Source of the DNA: CAZKNF01 sp964554105 | GTDB lineage: Bacteria > Bacteroidota > Rhodothermia > Rhodothermales > VXPQ01 | Assembly: GCA_964554105.1 (NCBI GenBank) | Contig: CAZKNF010000041.1 | Coordinates: 1-31,871, forward strand | Length of the DNA: 31,871 bases | Reading direction: 5' to 3' | Shown here: piece by piece, positions 9,050 through 15,622 of the stretch | Numbering within the stretch: position 1 is the stretch's first letter | Layout: each line of letters opens with the position of its first letter | Notes under the pieces: model-generated | Databases searched by the model: none | What the model saw: only the letters and a program-made list of their open reading frames with translations | What the model was told of the DNA's origin: nothing | Position numbers and translations under genes: made by a program

Positions 9050-9066
9050 GCCGGCGTGGCGCCGGC
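9050..9066 (-). other. Perfect 7-bp GC hairpin downstream of the ssb terminator
   Basis: GCCGGCG (9050-9056), a TGG loop, and CGCCGGC (9060-9066) form a perfect short hairpin. It lies 3 nt beyond the ssb terminator in the direction of transcription and about 40 nt upstream of the creatininase start. It could be a second-stage terminator or a leader hairpin. Confidence 0.4.
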
Positions 9067-9069
9067 TAC

Positions 9070-9104
9070 CAAAAGAGCAGCAGGGAGAAACCCCCGCTGC
9101 TCTT
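9070..9104 (-). terminator. Intrinsic terminator of ssb
   Basis: On the minus strand, AAGAGCAGC (9104-9096) pairs with GCTGCTCTT (9081-9073). The stem extends through GGG/CCC with one bulged base, and TTTT follows the base of the stem. The arrangement is a classic rho-independent terminator about 90 nt past the ssb stop. Confidence 0.8.
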
Positions 9105-9196
9105 CATCCGACTTCCAATTACGAACTCCAATTCCGTCCTCGGATCTCGGTACAGACGCTTCGCCCTTATTCTCGAGGACCAGAGTGCTTCGACCG

Positions 9197-9649
9197 TTAG
9201 AACGGCAGGTCATCGTCCGGTTCAAAAGAGAAATCGTCTTCGGCTGCTGCCGTCTCCTCTTTCTTCTTCTTCCTGACGCCGTTCGAAGGGCCACCGCCAC
9301 CGCCTCCGAATTCTTCGCGGCCGCCGAGCATAAGCATTTCGCGGGCTTTCACCTCGGTGGTGTAGCGCGTATTGCCGTCGCGATCGTCCCACGACCTGGT
9401 CTGCAGTGATCCCTCGAAGTATACCTGCGAGCCCTTCGTCAGGTACTCGTTGCAGATCTCCGCGAGGCGCGCCCATGCAACGATGGTATGCCATTCGGTT
9501 TTGTCGACCCATTCGCCGTTCGAATCCTTGTAGGACTCATTCGTCGCGAGCCGCATGTTGCAGACGGCCGTGCCGCTTCCCGTGTATCGGAGTTCGGGAT
9601 CCTGTCCCAGATTTCCGACGAGAATGACTTTGTTTACTCCTCGTGCCAT
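9197..9649 (-). CDS. ssb: single-stranded DNA-binding protein
   Basis: This is a 150-residue SSB. The N-terminal OB fold (about 1-110) begins MARGVNKVILVGNLGQDPEL and includes the AVCNMRLATNE and EWHTIVAWARLAE segments typical of bacterial SSB. A Gly-rich linker (GGREEFGGGGGGP) and a Lys run lead to an acidic tail ending DDDLPF, the conserved tip that recruits partners such as RecO, PriA and exonuclease I. The protein coats single-stranded DNA in replication, recombination and repair. The ATG at 9647-9649 is preceded by a strong Shine-Dalgarno sequence (GGGAGGTG), which decides the start over an upstream in-frame ATG at 9718. The long upstream spacer contains DnaA-box-like sites. A terminator lies at 9070-9104. 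Confidence 0.97.
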   Translation of the reverse strand: MARGVNKVILVGNLGQDPELRYTGSGTAVCNMRLATNESYKDSNGEWVDKTEWHTIVAWARLAEICNEYLTKGSQVYFEGSLQTRSWDDRDGNTRYTTEVKAREMLMLGGREEFGGGGGGPSNGVRKKKKEETAAAEDDFSFEPDDDLPF

Positions 9650-9667
9650 GATAACACCTCCCAACTG

Positions 9668-9676
9668 AGTGGATAA
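9668..9676 (-). promoter_or_regulatory. DnaA-box-like site (TTATCCACT)
   Basis: On the minus strand this reads TTATCCACT, one mismatch from the DnaA box TTATCCACA. It lies about 19 nt upstream of the ssb start codon. DnaA binding is inference. Confidence 0.3.
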
Positions 9677-9861
9677 TTTACATGAGCCCCTGGCGATTCT
9701 ACATGAGTCCGTCGACACGCGTGCCGACCTGTCCTACACCTCAGAATCCACCAGGAGATGCATCATCTGACGTTTTCAATGATCGATGCACGCCCAATAG
9801 ACACATTGAGCGTCGTTCTATAACCTTAAACTATAAAATCCCGGTGTCAACCCGCCGTCAC

Positions 9862-9870
9862 TGTGGAAAA
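9862..9870 (-). promoter_or_regulatory. DnaA-box-like site (TTTTCCACA)
   Basis: TTTTCCACA on the minus strand fits the relaxed DnaA-box consensus TTWTNCACA. An identical copy sits exactly 20 bp away in the same orientation, about two helical turns. Confidence 0.35.
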
Positions 9871-9881
9871 GCTCACGCATT

Positions 9882-9890
9882 TGTGGAAAA
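9882..9890 (-). promoter_or_regulatory. DnaA-box-like site (TTTTCCACA), second copy
   Basis: This is the second identical 9-mer, in direct repeat with 9862-9870. Both lie upstream of ssb and just beyond the stop codon of the carbonic anhydrase gene. Confidence 0.35.
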
Positions 9891-9912
9891 ATTGATGGCG
9901 CACGAGGCGCGA

Positions 9913-10563
9913 TCAACCACGTGCAGACTGGACCGAGCTATTCTGCGGCATGCCGTCGAAGAACGTGACCGCCCCGTTCTCTAATGAATATTCGGCACCT
10001 ACGACGAGGAGTCCGTCGTCCTGGATTAATTGCTCGAGAACCTGAGATCCGTGCCGGAGATGGTCCGCAGATGCCCGAATGTTCGCCCGAACGGCGCGAC
10101 GCACGAGCGCATCCCGATCGTCGTCCGTCGCGCCCTCGACCAGTCCCTCGATCGTCGGCCGGATACGGTCCACGATGGAGCGAAGATTCGGAGATCGATT
10201 CTCCGCGGGCCGTTCCATCTCTTCCAGGGTAGAAAGAACGGCTCCGCATCTCGAATGACCCAGGACGACGACGAGGCGCGTACCGAAACGTGCGGCCGCG
10301 AATTCGATGCTGCCGACCTGGGACGGGGCTACGATATTGCCGGCTACGCGGATGACGAACAGATCACCCAGTCCCTGGTCGAAGATGATCTCCGCGGGAA
10401 CGCGCGAATCGGAGCATCCGAGAATGATCGCGAACGGTTCCTGGCCCGCCATCACGTCGGCCGGGCGCGTTTCACGCCCGAGTGTGCTGCGCCGCGGCTC
10501 GTCCGAGGCGAAGCGTTGATTACCCTCTTGCAGACGTGCGAGTGCTTCCTGAGCTGATATCAT
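9913..10563 (-). CDS. beta-class carbonic anhydrase
   Basis: This 216-residue cytoplasmic zinc enzyme interconverts CO2 and bicarbonate. The conserved residues of the beta class are present: Cys50, Asp52 and Arg54 in LGCSDSRVP, and His103 and Cys106 in LGHSRCGAVL. The Cys/His/Cys set supplies three zinc ligands and the Asp/Arg pair gates the fourth. The VAGNIV strand typical of the family is also present. The length is normal. The start ATG at 10561-10563 has a good Shine-Dalgarno AGGAG seven bases upstream. That whole segment is one unit of a four-copy 20-bp tandem repeat, which also creates a 7-codon leader ORF whose TGA overlaps this ATG. Translation may therefore be set by reinitiation from the leader ORF. 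Confidence 0.95.
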   Translation of the reverse strand: MISAQEALARLQEGNQRFASDEPRRSTLGRETRPADVMAGQEPFAIILGCSDSRVPAEIIFDQGLGDLFVIRVAGNIVAPSQVGSIEFAAARFGTRLVVVLGHSRCGAVLSTLEEMERPAENRSPNLRSIVDRIRPTIEGLVEGATDDDRDALVRRAVRANIRASADHLRHGSQVLEQLIQDDGLLVVGAEYSLENGAVTFFDGMPQNSSVQSARG

Positions 10564-10583
10564 CTGCGCTCTCCTGTACTCAT
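10560..10583 (-). CDS. Putative 7-codon leader ORF coupled to carbonic anhydrase
   Basis: On the minus strand, ATG at 10583-10581 opens a 7-codon reading frame (MSTGERR) ending in TGA at 10562-10560, which overlaps the carbonic anhydrase ATG as ATGA. It has its own AGGAG seven bases upstream, supplied by the neighbouring repeat unit. The arrangement is seen in the sequence; that it is translated or regulatory is inference. Confidence 0.35.
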   Translation of the reverse strand: MSTGERR

Positions 10584-10640
10584 CTGTGATCTCCTGTACT
10601 CTACTGTGTTTTCCTGCCCTCTACTGTGATTTCCTGAACG
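10561..10640 (-). repeat. Four-copy 20-bp tandem repeat carrying ribosome-binding sites
   Basis: Four adjacent 20-mers start at 10561, 10581, 10601 and 10621. Read on the minus strand, the two proximal units are AGTACAGGAGANCNCAGATG, each holding a Shine-Dalgarno sequence and a start codon at ideal spacing. The two distal units have diverged and end in TAG instead of ATG. A weaker partial copy may follow near 10645. The repeat forms the leader of the carbonic anhydrase gene. Confidence 0.85.
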
Positions 10641-10818
10641 CGAGCTCTACCGTGCTTCGATCTCGTCGACCACCTCGTTGGAAAGTTACAACACCGGCCG
10701 GTCGAGATCTCCTTGCCGCGACCAGCTTACGACTCTGTCCTAACATAATCGAACACGTGGGTCGGCACCGGGGTTTGCAAACGAAGGCAGGGATAAACCG
10801 AACGACCAGACCATCCAC
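10641..10818. promoter_or_regulatory. Divergent promoter region of carbonic anhydrase and mazG
   Basis: The promoters for the leftward carbonic anhydrase and rightward mazG must lie here. I could not pick convincing -35/-10 pairs. The palindrome ACCGGCCGGT recurs here near 10692 (also at 6672), which may be chance in GC-rich DNA. Confidence 0.35.
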
Positions 10819-11634
10819 ATGAAAGACACTATTCACGACCCGGAGTTTTCCGCCACCGAAGAAGAGATCACGGCGTTTGCGGAATTCGTCGCCGTCGTCC
10901 GCCGATTACGCCGCGATTGCCCGTGGGATCGTGAACAGACGCACGAGTCGGTCAAGCATCTCCTGATCGAAGAGGCCTATGAGACGGTAGCCGCGATCGA
11001 CGAGGAGAATTGGGCCGATCTCAAGAAGGAACTCGGGGACATCTTCCTTCACGTCGTCTTCCACAGCGTGATCGCCGAACAGGGAGCGGAGTTCGATCTC
11101 GTGGAGGTGATCGAGACCGAGACCGAGAAGCTGGTCCGCCGGCATCCACACGTGTTTGGGGATGTGGATGTAGAGGACGTCGACGAGGTGCTCAAGAACT
11201 GGGAGCAGATCAAGATGACGGAGAGCGGCGAATCGAAATCGGCGCTGGAAGGCGTGCCCCGGCATCTCCCCGCCCTTCTGCGCGCGCATCGTGTACAAGA
11301 AAAGGCCGCGGGCGTCGGTTTCGACTTTCCCGAACGAAATGGAGCGTGGGAGAAAGTAAAGGAGGAGATCTCCGAGTTTCAGGAGCTGGTTGAGTCCGGG
11401 GCGGATGATCTGGAGAAGGAGCGGGAATTCGGCGACATGCTCTTCGCTCTCGTCAACTACGCTCGCTTCACGGGCATCAATCCCGAGAACGCGCTCTCGC
11501 GAACGAACGACACGTTCGCCCGCCGCTTCCGCCATATCGAGGATCGCCTGACCTCGCGCGGCAAGAAGATGACGGATGTCGATCTCGAGGAGATGGATGC
11601 GTTCTGGGATGAGGCAAAGCGACTCGGCATGTAA
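10819..11634 (+). CDS. mazG: nucleoside triphosphate pyrophosphohydrolase MazG
   Basis: This 271-residue protein matches the two-domain MazG family, close to the 263 residues of the E. coli protein. It hydrolyses (d)NTPs to the monophosphate and pyrophosphate in the cytoplasm, acting in nucleotide-pool cleaning and modulation of ppGpp responses. The N-terminal domain has LRRDCPWDREQTHESVK and the metal-binding helices EEAYE and KKELGDIFLHVVFH (the ExxE...ExxD pattern). The second, C-terminal domain repeats this as EEISEFQEL and EREFGDMLFALVNYARF. The Shine-Dalgarno region before the ATG is weak. The type III polyketide synthase follows 111 nt downstream on the same strand; there is no evident functional link. 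Confidence 0.95.
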   Translation: MKDTIHDPEFSATEEEITAFAEFVAVVRRLRRDCPWDREQTHESVKHLLIEEAYETVAAIDEENWADLKKELGDIFLHVVFHSVIAEQGAEFDLVEVIETETEKLVRRHPHVFGDVDVEDVDEVLKNWEQIKMTESGESKSALEGVPRHLPALLRAHRVQEKAAGVGFDFPERNGAWEKVKEEISEFQELVESGADDLEKEREFGDMLFALVNYARFTGINPENALSRTNDTFARRFRHIEDRLTSRGKKMTDVDLEEMDAFWDEAKRLGM

Positions 11635-11745
11635 CGTTCACTACACGCCGGACCGAAGACGCGCCTCGAGAGTGCATCTTACGTCCGCCGTTCGGGACAA
11701 CAGCATCCGTACCCGACCACCGACCCTGTTCTCCTATCCCGTAGT

Positions 11746-12843
11746 ATGCACACCGTCATCAAATCCATCGCTACGGCAAATCCGTCGCTGCGTCGTACAC
11801 AGGATTACGCTGCGTCGTTCATGCAGCGCATTACGTCGATCCCGGCGCCGATTCGCAGCCGTATTCCGCAGATCTACCAGCGCTCGGCAATAGACTTCCG
11901 CTATTCGTGCATCGACGACTACGGTCGGGATGCAGCGGATTTCGAGTTCTTTCCGAAGAACTGGGGCTTCGATCCGCCGCCTACTACGTCGCAGCGCAAC
12001 GCCCTCTACCGCAAGGCCGTAGTTCCTCTGGCGGAAAGTGCAGTGGCGGATGCAATCGAGGCAGCGGGTATTAGTAGATCTGAGATTACACACCTGATCG
12101 CCGTCAGCTGCACGGGTTTTTTCGCGCCGGGACTCGACATCGAGCTCGTGAAACGGCTCGGGCTGCCGAACGATACACGCCGAACGTTCATCGGATTTAT
12201 GGGGTGCTACGCGGCTTTCAACGGCCTGCGCGTAGCACACAGCTTTTGCCGGTCCGATCCCGATGCGCGCGTGCTCCTCGTCTGCGCCGAGCTCTGCACG
12301 CTGCATCTTCAGGTGAACGGCACGTTCGAATCCGCCATCGTAAACGCCATTTTTTCCGACGGCGCCGCGGCGGCGGTGCTTGCGAGTGAAACCGCCGAGG
12401 AGGCGGCGGGGGGCCTCACGTACGTCGATGGGCGAGCGGCACTCGATGACGATTCGATGGAGGATATGACGTGGGACATTGGAGATTCGGGCTTCCTCAT
12501 GGGACTGTCCTCCCGCGTGCCGACCGTCATTGCCGACCGGCTTCCGGAATACCTCACGGACCTGCTCAGTGCTCACGATGTAGACACGAACGACGTCGCC
12601 TTCTGGGCGATTCATCCCGGCGGTCGGGCGATCATCGACAAAGCACAGGAAATTCTGGATCTGACCGACGCGGCCGTGCATGACAGCCTCGAAGTCCTGC
12701 GCCTGTACGGTAATATGAGTTCGCCGACCATTCTTTACATCCTGAAGCGCATTCTGGAGAACGAGGAGGCCGCCGGCGACGGCGTCGCACTGGCGTTCGG
12801 GCCTGGACTCACCATAGAAGGAGCGCTGCTTCGGCGCCTGTGA
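11746..12843 (+). CDS. type III polyketide synthase (chalcone/stilbene synthase family)
   Basis: This 365-residue protein is a homodimeric-type ketosynthase that condenses an acyl-CoA starter with malonyl-CoA units. All three catalytic residues of the family are in place: Cys154 in GFMGCYAAFNGLR, His290 in WAIHPGGRAI, and Asn323 in LYGNMSSPTI. Bacterial members make alkylresorcinols, alkylpyrones or naphthalene products; the product here cannot be read from the sequence. The partners often found next to bacterial enzymes (an isoprenylcysteine-type methyltransferase, a monooxygenase) are not in the window. It is convergent with the amidohydrolase cluster, with only 9 nt between the stop codons. 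The start ATG at 11746 gives the usual N-terminus. Codon use looks like that of the neighbours, so there is no obvious sign of recent transfer. Confidence 0.93.
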   Translation: MHTVIKSIATANPSLRRTQDYAASFMQRITSIPAPIRSRIPQIYQRSAIDFRYSCIDDYGRDAADFEFFPKNWGFDPPPTTSQRNALYRKAVVPLAESAVADAIEAAGISRSEITHLIAVSCTGFFAPGLDIELVKRLGLPNDTRRTFIGFMGCYAAFNGLRVAHSFCRSDPDARVLLVCAELCTLHLQVNGTFESAIVNAIFSDGAAAAVLASETAEEAAGGLTYVDGRAALDDDSMEDMTWDIGDSGFLMGLSSRVPTVIADRLPEYLTDLLSAHDVDTNDVAFWAIHPGGRAIIDKAQEILDLTDAAVHDSLEVLRLYGNMSSPTILYILKRILENEEAAGDGVALAFGPGLTIEGALLRRL

Positions 12844-12852
12844 GTCCGGGCG

Positions 12853-14208
12853 CTACCGAGTGGCCGGCTGCGGCTCATATCCGGGATCGCGCTCCAGGAA
12901 CTCGTCGTAGAGCCTGCGCTGACGATTGTCGAGTGGGATGCGGTATCCGCGAATGAACACCTCCCGCACCTTCGTCTGCGTTTCGAATGGGTCGCCGTCC
13001 GCAATGAATAGATTGGCGAGCTTTCCAGGCTCGATCGATCCGACGAGATCGCCTACACCGAAAATTTCCGCCGCATCGATCGTCACCGCTCGAAGGGCAT
13101 CCTCCCGCCCGAGCCCGTACGCCGCTGCGAATCCTGCATGATAGGGGAGATTTCTAACGTTCTCCGTTTCTCCCGTGCGGATTGCCAGTTTCACGCCCGC
13201 ATCCTTCAGAAGCCCCGCATTCGTATACGCTTTGTCGTACCGATCGGACGGACGGCTGGGAAGATCGAGGATCGGCCCCACCAGAACCGGCACGCCTTTG
13301 TCGGCGATTGTGTCGGCAACGCGCCAGCCTTCGAGTACGCCGCTCAGTATCAGTCGCTCCAGCAGTCCGCGTTCCTCGGCCCACGCCAGCGCACTGGTGA
13401 TCGTCCGCGCATGATTCGCACTCACGATCAGGAACCGTTCGCCGCGCAGGACGGGAAGCAGCGCTTCGATCGACGGCACGTATTCAGGCGCTTGCTCGCG
13501 ATCGGGATTCGCCCGGTACGCCGAGTCGATGCGCGCGTAGGTTTCGGCGCGGTCGAAGAACGTATTCAGCTTTTGGAGCTCCTCACGAAACGCCTCCTCG
13601 CGCTCTTCCCTGGTCCGCCTGTCGGATGAGCTCGTTCTCGGGGCGACCGGAAAGTTCAGCACGACGCCCTTCGCGTCTCCGACGTGCATCTGGTCGGGCG
13701 TGTATCCGTGCAGATCGATCAGGGCGGCCGTTCCCGGCATCCGCGAGCCGGACGGCTCCGTGAGCACGGTCGTGACGCCGTGCACGCGCGTGACGGGGAT
13801 CAAAACGGAATTTGGATTGACGGCCGTCAGGGCATCCATTTGCGGGATGAACTCGCCGATTTCGTTATAGTCGTTCGTCTCGTGCACCGACCCGACCTCG
13901 GCGAGGCCGAGCCGAGTCCCCGCGTCGATCAGCCCGGGAAAGATAGTATGGCCCTGGCAGTCCACCGTCTGTGCGTCGCCCGGAACGGCGACGCTCGTTC
14001 CGACGGCGGCGATGCGCCCATCGCGAAGAAGCACCGTGCCGCGCTCGATCGTCCCGTTTGTAATGGTCTCGACGCGGCAGTTTATCAGGGCAAACGTACC
14101 GGGCGGGTTTGCCGGCTCCGCGGCCGCCGTCGTGGGCGCCGTAAAGCTGAGGATCGAGAGCGCAAGAGCAAGCGCCGCCGCGAGGTATCTGGAAGGTCTG
14201 ATCATCAT
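12853..14208 (-). CDS. exported amidohydrolase-family protein lacking metal ligands (first of a trio)
   Basis: I chose the ATG at 14208 (451 residues), 4 nt after the upstream gene's stop; a second ATG follows at 14205. A signal peptide (about 1-30) ends at TAAAEPA. The body follows the amidohydrolase/imidazolonepropionase-like fold: an N-terminal beta segment (GTVLLRDGRIAAVG), then FPGLIDAG, and a C-terminal VGSIEPGKLANLFIADGDPFET. The canonical HxH after GLID is replaced (DAGTRLG), the later catalytic His position reads SGVLEGW, and the final Asp is lost (IRTGETENVRN). It therefore probably cannot bind the usual binuclear or mononuclear metal site. I infer a partner or regulatory role beside the intact paralogue immediately upstream, or an altered chemistry. 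It is convergent with the polyketide synthase. Confidence 0.85.
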   Translation of the reverse strand: MMIRPSRYLAAALALALSILSFTAPTTAAAEPANPPGTFALINCRVETITNGTIERGTVLLRDGRIAAVGTSVAVPGDAQTVDCQGHTIFPGLIDAGTRLGLAEVGSVHETNDYNEIGEFIPQMDALTAVNPNSVLIPVTRVHGVTTVLTEPSGSRMPGTAALIDLHGYTPDQMHVGDAKGVVLNFPVAPRTSSSDRRTREEREEAFREELQKLNTFFDRAETYARIDSAYRANPDREQAPEYVPSIEALLPVLRGERFLIVSANHARTITSALAWAEERGLLERLILSGVLEGWRVADTIADKGVPVLVGPILDLPSRPSDRYDKAYTNAGLLKDAGVKLAIRTGETENVRNLPYHAGFAAAYGLGREDALRAVTIDAAEIFGVGDLVGSIEPGKLANLFIADGDPFETQTKVREVFIRGYRIPLDNRQRRLYDEFLERDPGYEPQPATR

Positions 14209-14212
14209 TCTG

Positions 14213-15595
14213 CTAAAGATTCTCCGCCGCGGCAGCTCGAAAGAATGCACCGTCGAGGCATTGCTCCGCGTGCCCGCTCTCCCCGAATGCGGCGGCGTCG
14301 ATTTCCTCCGAAGGGTCTACGAGCAGCCGTATGTCATCCGGATCCGAATCGACGTCGAAACGCACGATGCCGTCGATAATCGTTTTCTGCGGCACCGTAT
14401 AGATGGAGAGGGGATGTGCGTTGAAGACGGCCAGATCGGCTTCCTTGCCAACCTCTATCGAGCCGACGCGGTCCTCGATTCCGAGCTGCCTTGCAGGATT
14501 GATAGTAATCAGCGCCAGGGCCTCGTCATCCGACAGATCGCCGTAACGCTGCGTCTTCGCAGCTTCATGATACAGGTGGCGGTTGAGCTCCGGCGAATCT
14601 GAGTTGATGGATGTCACGACGCCGTTGCGCGTAAGGATGGCTGCGTTGTATGCGGTCGAGTAGTACACCTCGAATTTGTAGGCCCACCAGTCCGAGAAGA
14701 CGGAGGCCATCGCGCCGTAGGCCGCCAGCTCCGGCGCGACCTTAAAGCCCTCGTTGACATGCTGAAATACGATGCGGTCGATGCCGAAATCCGCCAGCAC
14801 ATCCAGGACCATCAGGATCTCGTCCGCCCGGTACGAATGCGTGTGGACGATGATTTCGCCGCGCAGGATGTCCGCCAGAACCTCCAGGCGTCCGCTGTAC
14901 TCAGGTGGTACGGTTGGCGAATCGGCATCGCGGTTCGCCTCGTAGACATCCCACTCATCCATGTACCGCTGCGCCCTGCTGAAGGCCTCCCTGAGCACGA
15001 ACTCGACGCCCATTCTCGTACGCGGCACGAGGTTGACGTCATCGGTACGAACGCCGCGGTTGCCGTGGACCCGCGTAGGATTCTCGCCCAGAGCAAACTT
15101 AATCGTGCGCGGCGCATCCTGCATTCGCAGCGAATCCGGATCGCGAACGCCATAGCGATGCTTGACCGTCTCGCACTGGCCGCCGATGACGTTGGCCGAT
15201 CCGTGCATGAGCTGCGACACGGTCACGCCTCCGGCGAGGGCGCGATACAGGCGGATGTCGTACGGCTCGAGCACGTCGCCGACATTCACTTCAGGCGTTG
15301 CCGGCGCCGTGGCCTCGTTGATGCTGCTGACGGCGATGTGCGAATGCGCGTCGATGATGCCGGGCATGACGAAGAGTCCGGTTGCATCGATCGTTTCCAC
15401 GCCGGAGGCGCTGAGGCCGCTGCCGACCTCCGCGATGCGGCCGTCTCGAACGAGGATGTCCGTACGCTCGTGGGTTCCATTCGTAACGGTGAGCACGGTG
15501 CCGTTCTGGATGAGCAGATCCTGCGCCCCTGCCGGCGACGCGCAGATGAGGCCGCCGGCGAGCCACGCCATCAATAGAAGAGTCGTTCGCATCAT
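14213..15595 (-). CDS. exported amidohydrolase with intact metal site (second of a trio)
   Basis: This 460-residue protein has a signal peptide (about 1-24, ending SPAGA-QD), so it acts in the periplasm or envelope. It is an amidohydrolase-superfamily TIM barrel, closest in pattern to the imidazolonepropionase-like group. The metal ligands look complete: His84 and His86 in IDAHSHIA, a probable bridging Lys166 in TIKFALGENP, His253 in HTHSYRADE, His279 in FQHVNEG, and Asp333 in INSDSPEL. The C-terminal VGSIEVGKEADLAVF closes the small beta domain. Relatives hydrolyse cyclic amides or peptides such as N-terminally blocked or proline dipeptides; the substrate here is not evident. It is sandwiched between two paralogues without the full ligand set, 27 nt after one and 4 nt before the other, so all three are probably one operon. 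Confidence 0.9.
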   Translation of the reverse strand: MMRTTLLLMAWLAGGLICASPAGAQDLLIQNGTVLTVTNGTHERTDILVRDGRIAEVGSGLSASGVETIDATGLFVMPGIIDAHSHIAVSSINEATAPATPEVNVGDVLEPYDIRLYRALAGGVTVSQLMHGSANVIGGQCETVKHRYGVRDPDSLRMQDAPRTIKFALGENPTRVHGNRGVRTDDVNLVPRTRMGVEFVLREAFSRAQRYMDEWDVYEANRDADSPTVPPEYSGRLEVLADILRGEIIVHTHSYRADEILMVLDVLADFGIDRIVFQHVNEGFKVAPELAAYGAMASVFSDWWAYKFEVYYSTAYNAAILTRNGVVTSINSDSPELNRHLYHEAAKTQRYGDLSDDEALALITINPARQLGIEDRVGSIEVGKEADLAVFNAHPLSIYTVPQKTIIDGIVRFDVDSDPDDIRLLVDPSEEIDAAAFGESGHAEQCLDGAFFRAAAAENL

Positions 15596-15622
15596 TAGTA
15601 CAATCTTTGTCGAACCGATGAA

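Larger units (their letters stand above)
9650..9912. promoter_or_regulatory. AT-rich upstream region of ssb
   Basis: This 263-bp spacer lies between ssb and the carbonic anhydrase stop. It includes an AT-rich patch (about 9815-9845) and, on the minus strand, a TTGACA hexamer at 9850-9845 followed by TATAGTTTAAGG, which may be the ssb promoter although the spacing is not ideal. Near the start codon, ACATGAGYCC occurs twice (9680-9689 and 9701-9710), 21 bp apart. Three DnaA-box-like 9-mers are listed separately. Confidence 0.4.

Noticed and set aside
9650..9718. Upstream in-frame ATG of ssb at 9718
   Set aside because: The ATG at 9649 has a strong Shine-Dalgarno sequence and gives the standard SSB N-terminus, and the upstream 23 residues do not resemble SSB.
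10561..10640. Possible CRISPR array
   Set aside because: The 20-bp units are directly adjacent with no spacers, there are only four, and no cas genes are present. It is a simple tandem repeat.
14759..15577. 272-codon plus-strand open frame opposite the middle amidohydrolase
   Set aside because: It is a shadow of the catalytic amidohydrolase gene. Its His/Arg/Asp-rich composition is typical of reverse-complement reading.
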